This document shows, piece by piece, positions 27,116 through 36,305 of a DNA stretch of 64,000 nucleotides. Source of the DNA: Arthrobacter glacialis. Lineage in GTDB: Bacteria > Actinomycetota > Actinomycetes > Actinomycetales > Micrococcaceae. Each line of letters opens with the position of its first letter. Positions within the stretch are counted from its first letter, which is position 1. Both the position numbers and the translations under genes were made by a program. The notes beneath the pieces were generated by a model. It saw nothing but the letters and a program-made list of their open reading frames with translations. It was not told the origin of the DNA and searched no databases. The stretch is taken from the NCBI RefSeq assembly GCF_002909445.1, contig NZ_PPXC01000006.1, forward strand, positions 62,001-126,000. The letters run 5' to 3'.

Positions 27116-28279
27116 ATGTCGGAGTACCCAGAATCCCCATCCGCAGCCCGGCGCCCAATGATCCTGACTGCCATCCTGGCCTTGGTCCTGACCGGCTGCA
27201 CCGGGGCCCCGCCGGCGCCTGAGCAAAGCAGCGCGGCGGTCGTCAGGTACAAGACCGATTTGGAGGATTTCAGTAGAAACCTGCTGGACCTTGGGGCTGG
27301 GGCAGTTTTGATCGAGGCACGGATCAACGGCGACGTCTGGTCGCACGCCGTCGGGGTCCGAAGCGTGGGCAGCCCGGACCCCGCCGAAGTTACGGACCCT
27401 ACACATATCGCCAGTGTCACCAAGTCCATGGTGGCTGTTTCTGTGCTCAAACTGGTGGAGGAAGGCCTCGTGCAATTCAAGGACCCGGTGGCCAAGCACC
27501 TCCCGGAATTCGACAGCCTGGTGAAACCCCCGGGTCCCGTCACGGTAGAGCACCTCCTGCGGCATGAATCCGGGCTCCCCAGCTACGAACAGGCACTCTA
27601 CACCTCACGTCCCATGCGTCAAGCGTTAACCCAGTCGATATCGGCGGCGGAGGGGCTGGCACTTGCAACGACAATGCCCTGGGTGCTGGCTCCGGGCAGC
27701 GGTTCAGACTACTCGAACTCGAACTACCTTGTGCTCGGCCTCCTTCTGGAGCGCCTTCGCGGCCAGCCGGTGGCCGAGATTCTGCGGAACGATGTTTTTG
27801 AACCGCTGGGGATGGTCAGCACGCATTTGATGAGCACCGGTACAGTTCCTCCCACGATGGTTCACGGTCATGTCGTCGTTGACGGTGAACGGTTGGACTC
27901 GGCCTACTTTGGGGGCATGATGGGCAACGCGGCGGGCGGTGTGGTCTCGACCGTCGCCGACGTAAACACCTTCTATGCGGCCCTATTGGGTGGGCAGCTC
28001 CTAAAGCCCGCCACGGTCCGCGAGATGCAGCAGGCCCCCTTTGGCATGGGGCTGATGCGGTGGGTGGACGTTTGTGGAGGCTTTTACTATGGTCATGGGG
28101 GCGAAGGGGCCGGGTACCGCACCATGGCACTGAACAGTGCGGACGGCGCAGGGCAAGTGACGATCGCCATCACGCATCCGCCGGAGTCATGGGACCCTGC
28201 AGATTTTGATCCCGTCAATCCCTTCGGCGGGGAGGCCCTGATGAGGGCCGCACGCACGGCGCTCGACCTCAGCTGTTAG
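27116..28279 (+). CDS. Lipoprotein serine hydrolase (beta-lactamase fold)
   Basis: This 387-residue PF00144-type hydrolase has a lipobox LTGC (Cys28), SVTK at 100-103 (catalytic Ser/Lys), YSN at 199-201, and HGGEGAG near 322 in the position of the third motif. It is about 170 residues shorter than the serine hydrolase at 15-16.7 kb and lacks the C-terminal add-on. It is probably a membrane-anchored extracellular peptidase or esterase. GTG or ATG start near 27116; the first residues MSEYPES precede a long hydrophobic signal. Monocistronic. Confidence 0.87.
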   Translation: MSEYPESPSAARRPMILTAILALVLTGCTGAPPAPEQSSAAVVRYKTDLEDFSRNLLDLGAGAVLIEARINGDVWSHAVGVRSVGSPDPAEVTDPTHIASVTKSMVAVSVLKLVEEGLVQFKDPVAKHLPEFDSLVKPPGPVTVEHLLRHESGLPSYEQALYTSRPMRQALTQSISAAEGLALATTMPWVLAPGSGSDYSNSNYLVLGLLLERLRGQPVAEILRNDVFEPLGMVSTHLMSTGTVPPTMVHGHVVVDGERLDSAYFGGMMGNAAGGVVSTVADVNTFYAALLGGQLLKPATVREMQQAPFGMGLMRWVDVCGGFYYGHGGEGAGYRTMALNSADGAGQVTIAITHPPESWDPADFDPVNPFGGEALMRAARTALDLSC

Positions 28280-28409
28280 CTGGACGACACGGGTAAGGGC
28301 CTCGGCCTTCTCCATCACTGTGTCCGAGGCTGGCCAGATCGCAAGACTCCGGCTGGGGTACACACCCGACTGGCCCAGGCTGCTCCGGCACGGGGAGTCT
28401 GCCCGTTGA

Positions 28410-28617
28410 CCGGATCTTGGGCACCTTGCCAATGGCGTGCCCATAGCCGTGACCCGGTAGTAGTCCCCAGCACCGGCAAATTGCTGGTAGAGCACGCCAT
28501 AGACCGCAACAAAAGCTACCAACCCAAGATAAAACAGGAGCTCCCTCCCGCAGGAGCGAGAGCCTCTGTCAAGGATGTCGTTCTACATCAGTCAACGATG
28601 TCGCGACACATCACATG
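28410..28617 (+). pseudogene. 3' remnant of an IS481-type element
   Basis: Plus-strand residues TGKLLVEHAIDRNKSYQPK match the C-terminus of the IS481 transposase at 51.5-52.6 kb (TGELLAEHTIDASKSYQPK). The following bases also match the right end of that element, including GCGACACATCACAT at the border. Everything upstream in the transposase is missing. The remnant abuts a tRNA-Arg 3' fragment exactly as the intact copy abuts tRNA sequence. Confidence 0.75.
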
Positions 28618-28652
28618 GTGCCCGGGGCGGGAATTGACCCACGACCAAGAGA
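28618..28652 (-). repeat. tRNA-Arg 3' fragment, copy 1
   Basis: These 35 bases match 53037-53072 (the last half of the intact tRNA-Arg), with one substitution and one missing base, in the same orientation. No 5' half is present, so this is not a functional tRNA. It marks an old junction of the mobile region. 28653-29229 shows no supported gene; a short palindrome CATGCCAA-GGA-TTGGCATG lies at 28741. Confidence 0.8.
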
Positions 28653-29229
28653 AACGCAGGACTCTCATGCCAACAGCCTCCGTTGGCCGCCAAAAACTGC
28701 TAGTTTCCACGGGTGGTCGTGACATCGGGGCCCCCTTTCGCATGCCAAGGATTGGCATGGGTTTTCGTTGAAAAACGAGAGCAAAACGTGACGTGCTTCG
28801 GCCAAACTTCACCGAAGCTCCTGGTGGTGGACTGTTCGCAGGTTTCGCTCGGGTTGGCCAGACTGCCGGGTGTGTCACGAGGTAGGCCTTCTGGTGCCGT
28901 TTTGCCCAGGGGAGTGGATGGAAAAGTCGGTCAATCTCCCTGTTGGCCGGAACGCGAATCAGTCGGTGTCAAGAACCGTGCCGTATGACCGCCCGCTCAC
29001 CCGACAAGCAACCGGACGGGGCATACGGACACTCCGCGAGCTGATTAATCCCACAGGCAGGTTAGGGCACCACTTGTTTTGTGAAAGACCTTCTTGTGGA
29101 CCCTCCGATCTGACGCGGGCGGCCGACGACAAGTGCGGCACGTAGGCGATGCCACGCGGCATTAATGCAACGTTGCAAATATCGTGCCAGTCGCTTCTTC
29201 CATACGAAAGTCGGGAGAATTCACTATCC

Positions 29230-29606
29230 ATGCCTGAACATCGCTTCAGTCCCCTTCTCCACCAGTCCACGGCACCGTTCTCACACTTCGTGCGACACGG
29301 GGATACTGGCTACACCGCCGGAATCATCGGTCAGCGAACCGATGATGGTTCGCTTGTCTCAGACGACTTTGCTTTGCAGTGTGAGGCGATGGTGAACAAC
29401 CTGAAAACGCTGCTGGGTGAACTCAGCCTGAGCCTTTCGAATGTCCTACGCACCACGATCTACCTGACTGCCTACAAAGATTTGGAAGCGATCAACGCCG
29501 CCTTGCCAGGCCCTTGCGTGAGCCGTTCCCGGTCCGCACCACAGTCCAGGTCGCGGCACTCCCGTTGGGTGCGAAGGATCAGATCGACACCATCGTCGGG
29601 TTCTAG
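29230..29606 (+). pseudogene. RidA (YjgF/UK114) family gene, frameshifted
   Basis: The first ~95 codons read as a RidA-type imine deaminase (GYTAGIIGQRTDDG, FALQCEAMVNNLKTLLGE, VLRTTIYLTAYKDLEAINAAL). After the codons near 29505 the family C-terminus continues in another frame: REPFPVRTTVQVAALPLGAK and QIDTIVGF, ending in TAG at 29606. A single lost base around 29503-29510 explains it. The catalytic Arg region (PVRTTVQV) is in the shifted part, so the translated product should be inactive. Confidence 0.75.
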
Positions 29607-29659
29607 AACGCATCCGCTCACCCTTCCAGTTACGGGCGGTTCGGTGTCAGAATGGGGCC

Positions 29660-29896
29660 ATGAGCATTCAGGACTGGTGGCCACTACTTAACTCTTCAAC
29701 CCAGCAATGGTTAATCAACAACAACGGTGACATCGTGCCGCCAAGTATTCTGGATCAGATCATGGCTGTGGCAGGACAACCAACGGCAGACACTTCTTGG
29801 GTTGGCGACGACGGGCGCGAAGGATTTTCCCTCTCAGATGAGGCAACCGACTGGATAGAGCTAATAGCGAACGATGAGGAATCAGAGAGCGAATAG
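29660..29896 (+). CDS. 78-aa acidic hypothetical protein
   Basis: This small protein has a Trp-rich N-terminus (IQDWWPLLNSSTQQWLI) and an acidic C-terminus (DWIELIANDEESESE). It has no signal or membrane segment. Composition and codon use look real and it starts 54 bp after the RidA remnant. I recall similar short actinobacterial proteins but no function. Confidence 0.6.
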   Translation: MSIQDWWPLLNSSTQQWLINNNGDIVPPSILDQIMAVAGQPTADTSWVGDDGREGFSLSDEATDWIELIANDEESESE

Positions 29897-30018
29897 CCAA
29901 TCCGATTCCGCATCAACAATTCATGACTGCAAACGGGCCTATGATCCCGCTTCCGATTCCCGCAACGGACAGGTTGAAGCGACAATGCATCGTCTCGGCG
30001 TGGCACGCTACTTCCCGG

Positions 30019-30120
30019 GGAATCAGCGCTCCACAAGCCAACGCGTTTTTACGACGAAGTACTTGCGAACCGAGAAATCTGGGCCTGTTGGGGACAGGGT
30101 GACACACCCGGCGCCTCCAA
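30019..30120 (+). pseudogene. DUF2750-like fragment
   Basis: Residues QANAF, then YDEVLANREIWACWGQGDTPGA after a one-base slip in a TTTTT run, resemble the start of DUF2750 proteins. It breaks off into the SRPBCC fragment with no stop or C-terminus. Low-confidence family call made by eye. Confidence 0.35.
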
Positions 30121-30139
30121 ACGGAATCGGGCAGCGCAG

Positions 30140-30362
30140 CACACCATTTTGATCGACGCCGATGGCTCCACGGTGTGGGACATCATCACGGACCACGGAA
30201 ATTACACGGCCTGGCCCTTGGGCATCCTCCGGATTCAGGCCGAGGTCCGCCACGGCTGCACCATCAAGATCCGGACAACCACAGGCGGACGGCGTACGTT
30301 TCGCTTGCGCGTTCGTCAGGTTCCGGGCACGGTGATGACCTGGACTGGTGGTATGCTCCGGG
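30140..30362 (+). pseudogene. SRPBCC-domain fragment
   Basis: About 70 residues (IDADGSTVWDIITDHGNYTAW, IRTTTGGRRTFRLRV, VMTWTGGM) look like the N-terminal half of a START/SRPBCC ligand-binding protein. The domain stops abruptly where the converging CHAD gene begins, and no start with a ribosome site is seen, so it is truncated at both ends. Confidence 0.55.
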
Positions 30363-30384
30363 GGCAACAAAGGCCCACTTTCGC

Positions 30385-31908
30385 TCATGACCGGTGGTCG
30401 ATCCGGAGCCCGGAGGCCTTTTTCCGGGCTTTGATGTATTTCTTCTCCGCAGCGCGAGCGACGCGTTCCTCCACATCGTGGATACGGCGGTACACAAGAG
30501 TTGTTCCTTCGGGCAGGGCTGTATCCTCGCCCAGGCTGTCCAGGAATACACGGGCTACCACACTGTCCTGGTGGATGCCCAGAATCCTCTGGAGCCGATG
30601 GGCGGACCTGGACAATGTGCGGGCGCGCTTTCCATGGATTCCGGCAACGGATTCGGCGGCGTGCCGTAGCCGCTTGGCATCCTTGCGGACCTGATGGAGT
30701 GCAGCATCCCGGGCACTACCGGCTTTGGCGTGTGCAGCGGCCTGGTGTGAGCGGTCTAGGCTTTTGGCCGCCTTGTTAACCAGCCTGGCTGTCTCCTTGC
30801 GAGCGGGCCTGAAGGCCCGGGGCCTAGTGGGAGGATGGTCCCGGAAATGTTCGAGGCCGTCCAACAGCCGGTAGTAGCGGTCGGACTCAAGGGTCTTCAG
30901 CACCTCCTTGTAGCCGGCGTTGTAGGCGGAACCGAGGGCGTGTTCGACCGGCCCGGACACGGTTCTGGTCCGGAGCCCCTTGGGCAAGTTCCGGAGGTGC
31001 TGGCGGAGCCTTTCGCGCATGACCTCGGCATCGCGGGGGCGGCCCAGAATCCGGGCCAGCCATTTCAGGCCATCTTCGAGCGTCCTGACCTCGGTTCTGC
31101 TGAAGAGGCCGCGGTACGTGGTCAGGGTGGAGCGGAACCGACGGGTCGCGGATCTCATCCGGTGGAGGGCCTCCGGGCTCCCCAACCGGACCCCGGGGTC
31201 CTGAGCGAGTAGTTCGCTGATTTGCCCGTCCAGGTAGGCGGTCACGACATCGAGTACCGGCCCTTTCTTGTGCGACACGCCCGTGCCGGTGGCAACCTCG
31301 GGTGGGAAGGCATCCCCTAGCGCCCTAGCAAGTTTCGAGCCGTACCGGGAGCGGTCCGCGCCCGTGGCGGTGAGCGCGTCCGCTGCGGCGGCAAAGAAGT
31401 CACTGGTGCCGTGGACAAGTTCGATCTCCCATTCGCGCCAATCCACCCCCGGTCCGGGCGGGTGCAGTGCTTCGGCGTGAACCAAGTCGTCGGCGAAGTC
31501 TGCCAGGTGGTTCCCGCCGGGTCCGTAGAGCCGGTAGGTGGTGCGCCCGGTGCTCAGCCGGGCGACGGGCACCAGGTCTTCGCCGCGGGTGTAGACCAGT
31601 ACGCGGTCAAGCAACTCTTCCGGTACGCTCTCTGGCTGGCCCAGCGGGGCATGGACCTCCTGCCGCCGGTCAAGTCCCACAGGAAGCTTGAGGTTCCAAC
31701 CGTTGTCGGTACCGCCCGTGCGGCGCCGGAGGGTGATCCGGCGGGCTGCCAAGGCCAAGGTGGCGGTATCGAAGTAGACGGCCTCGAGACGGTCCTGCAT
31801 CGGTTCCGCGACCCGTTCCACTCCCGGAATATCCAGCAGGGCCGGCAGGGCGCTTGCGGCGTCGGCCTCGTACTTCTGTTCGGTTTCGACGCCCCCCGGG
31901 GATGCCAT
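30385..31908 (-). CDS. CYTH-CHAD domain protein
   Basis: This 507-residue protein joins an N-terminal CYTH domain (ETEQK near residues 8-12 is the ExExK signature; RRITLRRRTGG and LARLSTGRTTYRL supply other triphosphate-tunnel residues) to a C-terminal CHAD domain (about 215-500) with many conserved His/Arg/Lys helices such as LHRMRSATRRFRS and ALHQVRKDAKRLRHA. The CYTH tunnel binds triphosphates with metal ions, and CHAD binds polyphosphate. A role in polyphosphate handling or inorganic triphosphatase activity is likely. It follows a 90-aa gene by 5 bp, suggesting an operon. Confidence 0.93.
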   Translation of the reverse strand: MASPGGVETEQKYEADAASALPALLDIPGVERVAEPMQDRLEAVYFDTATLALAARRITLRRRTGGTDNGWNLKLPVGLDRRQEVHAPLGQPESVPEELLDRVLVYTRGEDLVPVARLSTGRTTYRLYGPGGNHLADFADDLVHAEALHPPGPGVDWREWEIELVHGTSDFFAAAADALTATGADRSRYGSKLARALGDAFPPEVATGTGVSHKKGPVLDVVTAYLDGQISELLAQDPGVRLGSPEALHRMRSATRRFRSTLTTYRGLFSRTEVRTLEDGLKWLARILGRPRDAEVMRERLRQHLRNLPKGLRTRTVSGPVEHALGSAYNAGYKEVLKTLESDRYYRLLDGLEHFRDHPPTRPRAFRPARKETARLVNKAAKSLDRSHQAAAHAKAGSARDAALHQVRKDAKRLRHAAESVAGIHGKRARTLSRSAHRLQRILGIHQDSVVARVFLDSLGEDTALPEGTTLVYRRIHDVEERVARAAEKKYIKARKKASGLRIDHRS

Positions 31909-31913
31909 GGCGC

Positions 31914-32186
31914 TCAGGAACCCGCCCCGGACGCGCCTTCTAGCCGCGCCGCGAAGACCGCAGCGGCGACGTCCTCGCGCAGATAGTAGCGACGGTGATC
32001 CGGGTGGGCCAAGGGTTCCAAACGGTCGCGGACTACGTAGTAGCCGCGACCCTCGCCGGGCCCGCCGGCGGCGCGGTCGAATGCATGAACCATGGCCCTG
32101 TCAAGGACCTGGTTCGGGCCGCGCTGACGCAGAATGGCCAGCTCCTCGGGCTGTAATGCGTCGATGAATGCCGGGATATTGGGCAT
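31914..32186 (-). CDS. 90-aa hypothetical protein upstream of CYTH-CHAD
   Basis: This short soluble protein (PAFIDALQPEELAILRQRG, then YYVVRDRLEPLAHPDHRRYYLREDVAAAVFAARLEG) has charge and helix patterns of a small DNA- or partner-binding protein. I do not recognise it. AAAGGA eight bases upstream selects ATG 32186; the frame opens earlier. It ends 5 bp before the CYTH-CHAD start, so co-transcription is probable. Confidence 0.6.
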   Translation of the reverse strand: MPNIPAFIDALQPEELAILRQRGPNQVLDRAMVHAFDRAAGGPGEGRGYYVVRDRLEPLAHPDHRRYYLREDVAAAVFAARLEGASGAGS

Positions 32187-32623
32187 GGTGAGCATCCTTT
32201 GTCGGCACCGCATCAACATGGGCTGGTCCCCCGTGGGCGTGTCCCGGGAGTGCCATAACCGTTTGCGTCCACCTCGATTGTAGAACCCGAAGGACGAGCC
32301 CGGCCAGACCCTGAAAACTCTGCCCGGCAAAGGTCCGGTCACTGTATCCTGCCATGCGATGGTGCAGCGGGTGCCCGTTAGCCGTTCCCCAATCGGGTAC
32401 CCTTCAGTCTCTGAGTGAAGGGTGTTCGGAAGGCTTGGGTCAGCTGTTCAGGCGACTTCGGAAGCTGACAGCACTCGTGTGATTGCGTCTAACACGCGAG
32501 TCGCGGAGATTCCAGTATGTGCGAAGCGTGCGCGTCTCGGCTGGATCTACTCTTCGAGGCTCTGCTCACCGCTGCGAGGCCTAGGCGCGCCGGGCTTGCA
32601 CGACCGTGGAAGGTGGTCAAGCT
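32187..32623. other. Intergenic, nothing recognised
   Basis: A 437-bp gap between two minus-strand genes. Short frames only; no motif or hairpin of note. Confidence 0.4.
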
Positions 32624-33361
32624 TTAGCCGCGGATCGCGGCCGCCACCGCCGTCGGCAATGTCCGCAGCTGTTCGGCAGTAAAGTCTCGGGCTGGGATGT
32701 TCGGCCGCTTCCTGAAGTCGGATTGCCGTACGAGGCCGACGGGGATCGGGATTCCGGGGATCGCCTCCACCCCTTGCGCGAGTGCCTCCCGTATTTCGGG
32801 CTGCCGTCGATAGTCGGGGAACCTCACCTCGACCTTCGCCGAGACCTCTTTCGAGGAAGCGAAAGCATACAGGGCCACCGGCCACCTCACGCCTCGAGGC
32901 GAGGTGATCGAGCAGTTCAAGGACGGGGTCTGTTCTCTGCCGCCGACAATATGGAACCCGGCGGACCGCAATGAGCCCAAAAACTCGAGGATCAGTGGCG
33001 TCGCCGGCGGGTCATTTACATCGCACCAGGCCAGGAAGTCTGCCTCTCCCCAGGTCCGCACGCTCGCGGCGGGCGCTGCGGCTTTAGCCTCGACGAGATC
33101 GGTACCGTACGCGGTTGGGATGAGGATCTCGACGTCCCCATCCTGAGCATGCGTGAATTCGACGACGATTACCCCCGTTGCGGGGACGGTTACGGCGTTG
33201 AGGAACTCAACGATCCGCTTGACGTCGTCGTTCAGATCGTCGACGGCGAGGACAAGATTAAACCGGCCGGATGTGTTAGCGGCCATAAAATCGCCTGCTA
33301 CTCCTACGAAGGACAGCAGGGTTCCCAGAGTTGCGTGGACGGTCTTCCTGTCGGCTCCCAT
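32624..33361 (-). CDS. Hypothetical protein, possibly N-terminally truncated
   Basis: This 245-residue protein has LVLAVDDLNDDVKRIVEFLN and GVEILIPTAYGTDLVEAK-like features (here DVEILIPTAYGTD) that I associate with conserved hypothetical proteins carrying a nuclease-like N-terminal domain, which is not present here. A TGA lies two codons upstream of the ATG and the ribosome site is poor, in line with loss of the N-terminal part. The last ~60 residues contain repeated basic and proline motifs. Function unknown. Confidence 0.5.
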   Translation of the reverse strand: MGADRKTVHATLGTLLSFVGVAGDFMAANTSGRFNLVLAVDDLNDDVKRIVEFLNAVTVPATGVIVVEFTHAQDGDVEILIPTAYGTDLVEAKAAAPAASVRTWGEADFLAWCDVNDPPATPLILEFLGSLRSAGFHIVGGREQTPSLNCSITSPRGVRWPVALYAFASSKEVSAKVEVRFPDYRRQPEIREALAQGVEAIPGIPIPVGLVRQSDFRKRPNIPARDFTAEQLRTLPTAVAAAIRG

Positions 33362-33948
33362 GCTTCATCCAAACACGGCAACGCTCCTTTTTTCGTTCCC
33401 CGTAAGGGAACCCTCTGCCGGACAGCCAATGAGTATTGAGGCCCTTGGCTGGGCTGTCGCTCGTGAATCTGGTGTTACGCATCGCAGTGGATGACAGTGG
33501 GTAGTCGGGTTGCCTGACGACGAGCCCTTGATCTGGGATTTGGTTCCGGATCTTAAGGATGAACGAGACCGGTGCCAGCTTCAAAGCCGCACCAGTCTCT
33601 CTCCAACGCGAAACGAGTCGTGCTGTTGATTACGGATAAGCCACGATCTGGCCACTGTCGAATCCCAGCTCTTTGACCGAAAATTTGTTTGCCCGGCGTG
33701 CCGTGGGCAGCTCAAGCCTTGGGGGTTCCGGATGGAGTGTGTGATCCGGTTCGGGGCTGGCTCCGGGATTTCAGGGCCGGTGCCGGAGGTCACACAGAAA
33801 GCCAATATGTGGGGAATGTTGATGGCTCATGCCCAGGTCCTAGCCCGGCTTCATGGGCCTGCTTCGTCAGCAGGGTTGGGTGGCCCGATAGGGTGCAACA
33901 CCAGTTGGCTCTGCCGTGGCAAGGCTAAGTGGGCGAAGGCGGGTCGCC
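33362..33948. other. Gap with a possible DUF6431-like zinc-motif scrap
   Basis: Plus-strand residues near 33650-33790 read QLFDRKFVCPACRGQLKPWG, a CPxC motif in the setting of DUF6431 / transposase-associated proteins. It lacks a start and the second Cys pair. The rest of the 587 bp is unassigned. Confidence 0.3.
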
Positions 33949-34644
33949 TCAATCGGTGCGGGACGCGGCCCGCATGGCATCCAGCGCCACCTGCCGTGTC
34001 GTGCCGGATCCGTCAATGATGTGCCAGCCCCTTGCCCGCGCAATCTCCAAGTAGGCCTCGCGCGACGATTTCAAGTAGGAAAGAGTCTCGCTGTCCTCCC
34101 CGCGCAAAAGGATCCGGGAATGGGCGAGGTCGGCAGAGACGTCAATGAGGATGATCGCATCAGGGCGCGGAAGCCTCGCCAGCAGCCACGGCAAAACGGC
34201 TCCTTGGGGCAGACCGCGGACGGACCGCAGGACCAGCTGGCACGCCACATGACGATCCATGACGGTGGTTCCGTGAAATCCGACGGCCCGGGTGTGGGCG
34301 AGCAGGACATTGGTGCATCGCACAACCGACTCGAGTCGGTTTGCCCAGGCCGGCGTCAGCGCCGTCCCGAACCGGGCGGCCACACGAGTCATCCAGCGGC
34401 GCCCGGCCGGGTTGCGCAGCAGCTGGGCGCGGGCCCCGGAATCGCGTATGGACGCCACGAGGGCAGTTGCAGTCGTGGTCTTGCCAGCTCCGTCGATTCC
34501 CAGCAGCACGATGGTCCGGCGGCGCGAGGAATCATCCGAATGGGCATCTGCAGGCTGTGGCTCGGGTCGGTCGGAAAGTGTCGGGGACGCGGCTGGACGG
34601 AATGAAGACAAAGGGCTCCGGTTGTTGAATCGGTGGGTGCTCAC
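33949..34644 (-). CDS. Thymidylate-kinase-like P-loop ATPase
   Basis: This 231-residue protein has a Walker A motif GIDGAGKTT (residues ~49-57) after a 45-residue polar extension, the DRHVACQLVLRS segment in place of the DR(Y/F) motif of thymidylate kinases, and a lid-like region with Arg. It differs enough from housekeeping Tmk that the phosphate acceptor is unclear; similar proteins occur in accessory loci. GTG start at 34644. The 245-bp upstream gap holds nothing recognised. Confidence 0.7.
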   Translation of the reverse strand: MSTHRFNNRSPLSSFRPAASPTLSDRPEPQPADAHSDDSSRRRTIVLLGIDGAGKTTTATALVASIRDSGARAQLLRNPAGRRWMTRVAARFGTALTPAWANRLESVVRCTNVLLAHTRAVGFHGTTVMDRHVACQLVLRSVRGLPQGAVLPWLLARLPRPDAIILIDVSADLAHSRILLRGEDSETLSYLKSSREAYLEIARARGWHIIDGSGTTRQVALDAMRAASRTD

Positions 34645-34889
34645 TCTGTTCCAACGAACAACAGATCGATTCGATGCCGCCGACGGGCTGTGTATTTGCC
34701 ATGAATAGCACTGGGTCCGCCGCCAAGCGGAACAAATTCAGCTATAGGGGGAGTGAGACGCGATGAGCTGCGAGAGCGCGCGCACCTCCACCATGCCCTT
34801 GAATTCGAGTCAGATCTTTCCCAGGCCGCTGATCCACTTGTCCATGGCGGTGTCCGAGGTGGATCGGTACGGACATTCACGCTAAATGG

Positions 34890-35150
34890 TCATTCGGCGT
34901 CGCCAGCGCGTTTGATGGTGCGGTAGACGGTTGAGCGAGATACCGCGAAGAGTTCGGCAAGTTCACCCGTCGGGTGCGTTCCGGCCCGGTGAACAGAGAC
35001 CAGGTGGGCATCCTGTGTTTCGCAAAAGCTTGGGTTGTTTACCCGGCAGGCGGCCAGCGCTTCCCTGGGTCCGGGACGATCGAAGGTCCTATTGTTGCCA
35101 GTACCTTCCCGACCGCGTTCGGGAAGGTGAGAACCACGGAATCTAGCCAT
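34890..35150 (-). pseudogene. C-terminal fragment of a serine resolvase/invertase
   Basis: The end of this 86-codon frame (GTHPTGELAELFAVSRSTVYRTIKRAG) is the helix-turn-helix of the resolvase/invertase family, which binds the recombination site. The catalytic N-terminal domain with its Ser is missing; the first ~35 residues are unrelated. The 5' part is repeated near 51.2 kb. Confidence 0.6.
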
Positions 35151-35272
35151 TTTTTGCGACTGAATGTTGAAAAAGATGAGTGCCCCGTGCTGAAAAAGAT
35201 GACCAGAAACTCAGGAAAATTTTGCTGAAAAAGATGAGTAAAAGTTGACTTGGGCAATTTTTGACCTTAAGC

Positions 35273-35309
35273 GGCTCTGACCTGCGGAACATTACCGCAG
35301 GTCAGAGCC
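35273..35309 (-). terminator. Perfect 15-bp hairpin next to a tRNA-Arg fragment
   Basis: Arms 35273-35287 and 35295-35309, 7-nt loop. It lies six bases 3' of the tRNA fragment on the minus strand, where a tRNA terminator would be, and so is probably the original terminator of the tRNA-Arg gene. Confidence 0.65.
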
Positions 35310-35315
35310 ATAACC

Positions 35316-35351
35316 GTGCCACGGGCGGGAATTGAACCCACGACCAAGAGA
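35316..35351 (-). repeat. tRNA-Arg 3' fragment, copy 2 (candidate attachment-site repeat)
   Basis: This matches 35 of 36 bases of 53037-53072 in the same orientation. It covers the tRNA from the anticodon 3' stem to the end. The 5' half is absent. With the intact tRNA at 53 kb it forms a direct-repeat pair around the NRPS region. 35352-35813 shows no gene. Confidence 0.85.
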
Positions 35352-35813
35352 ATCTAGGCGTCTCGATTCTGATGGGTGCTGTTGTCTATCAAAATTCTTG
35401 TATTTTCGCGAATTGTCGTCCCATTTTGCTACTACGGCATGTCAGCAATCACCGTAGTCCTCGGTTGAATTAGATGGGTAAAAGATGAGTGGCACCGCTG
35501 AAGCCTTGCCATTATTGCGGCCTGACCGCGGCCTCAGTGAAAGGAGGTTCGTCAGCGATCCTCCTCGGGGCAGTACAGGTTTACCGTCCGTGGTTACCAT
35601 TTGACGCCTGATGCCTGGGCCTGGGCTCTGGTGGGTGGCCTCGAGATTGGGGCGCCGTCAACGCTGGGGAGCCTTGAAGTTCGGCCAGTGCGACGGCTAG
35701 ATCAGAATGGGGGATATTTCACAGTTGGGAAATGGCTGTTTTGTGTTCCATTATGGAGAACCTCAACTGGGAATACACGCCGGCTCGATTCTCAACAGAA
35801 TAGAGGACGATCC

Positions 35814-36059
35814 CTATAGCTCGTGATGCCCGGTGTCTTTGCCTCGTCCGCGCCAATAATCATCCCGCTTTTTCCGCATGAACCACACGAGGTAGACCAC
35901 CATCGCCACCGTAAGTAGGACTTGGATGATGATGATCGACTGCCATTGGTCGCGAAACTCCGCTGAAAGCAATGTAGGAATCAGGAAGAACGTCACGGAT
36001 ATGACCAAAATAAGTATTTCTGGGACAAGCGAGGGCTTCCGTTGTTGCGGAGAATTCAT
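35814..36059 (-). CDS. 81-aa two-helix membrane protein
   Basis: The protein has two hydrophobic segments (EILILVISVTFFLIPTLL and IIIIQVLLTVAMVVYLVWFM) and a basic, polar C-terminal tail. The ATG at 36059 follows GGTGAG. It may be a small accessory membrane protein of the island. No family recognised. It is separated by 246 bp from the end of the NRPS operon and is probably not part of it. Confidence 0.6.
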   Translation of the reverse strand: MNSPQQRKPSLVPEILILVISVTFFLIPTLLSAEFRDQWQSIIIIQVLLTVAMVVYLVWFMRKKRDDYWRGRGKDTGHHEL

Positions 36060-36305
36060 GGCTCACCCTATCGATTTCAATATAGAAAGATGATCGCCTA
36101 TTGAGGAGGGTTCGGCTATGGGACGCCGGTGCGTTGGAGTCGTTCCGGTGCCTGCCAGGTGAGCAGATCTAGCGCGACTGGTGGGGATTGGAAGAGACTT
36201 TCAACGCGGGCATTGTGTAACGCGATGTGGGTCCTTTAGCATGACGTTATTATGGACGTACCGACAGGTAGCGGCCCGAAGTTGCGTCCGATTCGAAAAA
36301 TGCTA

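Larger units (their letters stand above)
35073..35351. repeat. Direct repeat A (left copy): resolvase edge, GATGAGT repeats, hairpin, tRNA fragment
   Basis: This segment is homologous to 51163-51407 in the same orientation. Shared parts in order: GGGACGATCGAAGG, the edge of the resolvase frame, two to three copies of (A)AAAGATGAGT or GATGACC at ~20-bp steps, a near-identical 17-base block CAGAAACTCAGGAAAAT, a hairpin, and tRNA-Arg 3' sequence. The left copy also keeps a perfect 10-bp palindrome (35103-35128). The GATGAGT steps look like multiple terminal repeats of an IS element. Confidence 0.7.

Noticed and set aside
28618-35351. tRNA genes at 28.6 and 35.3 kb
   Set aside because: Only the 3' halves are present; 5' acceptor, D arm and anticodon loop are missing.
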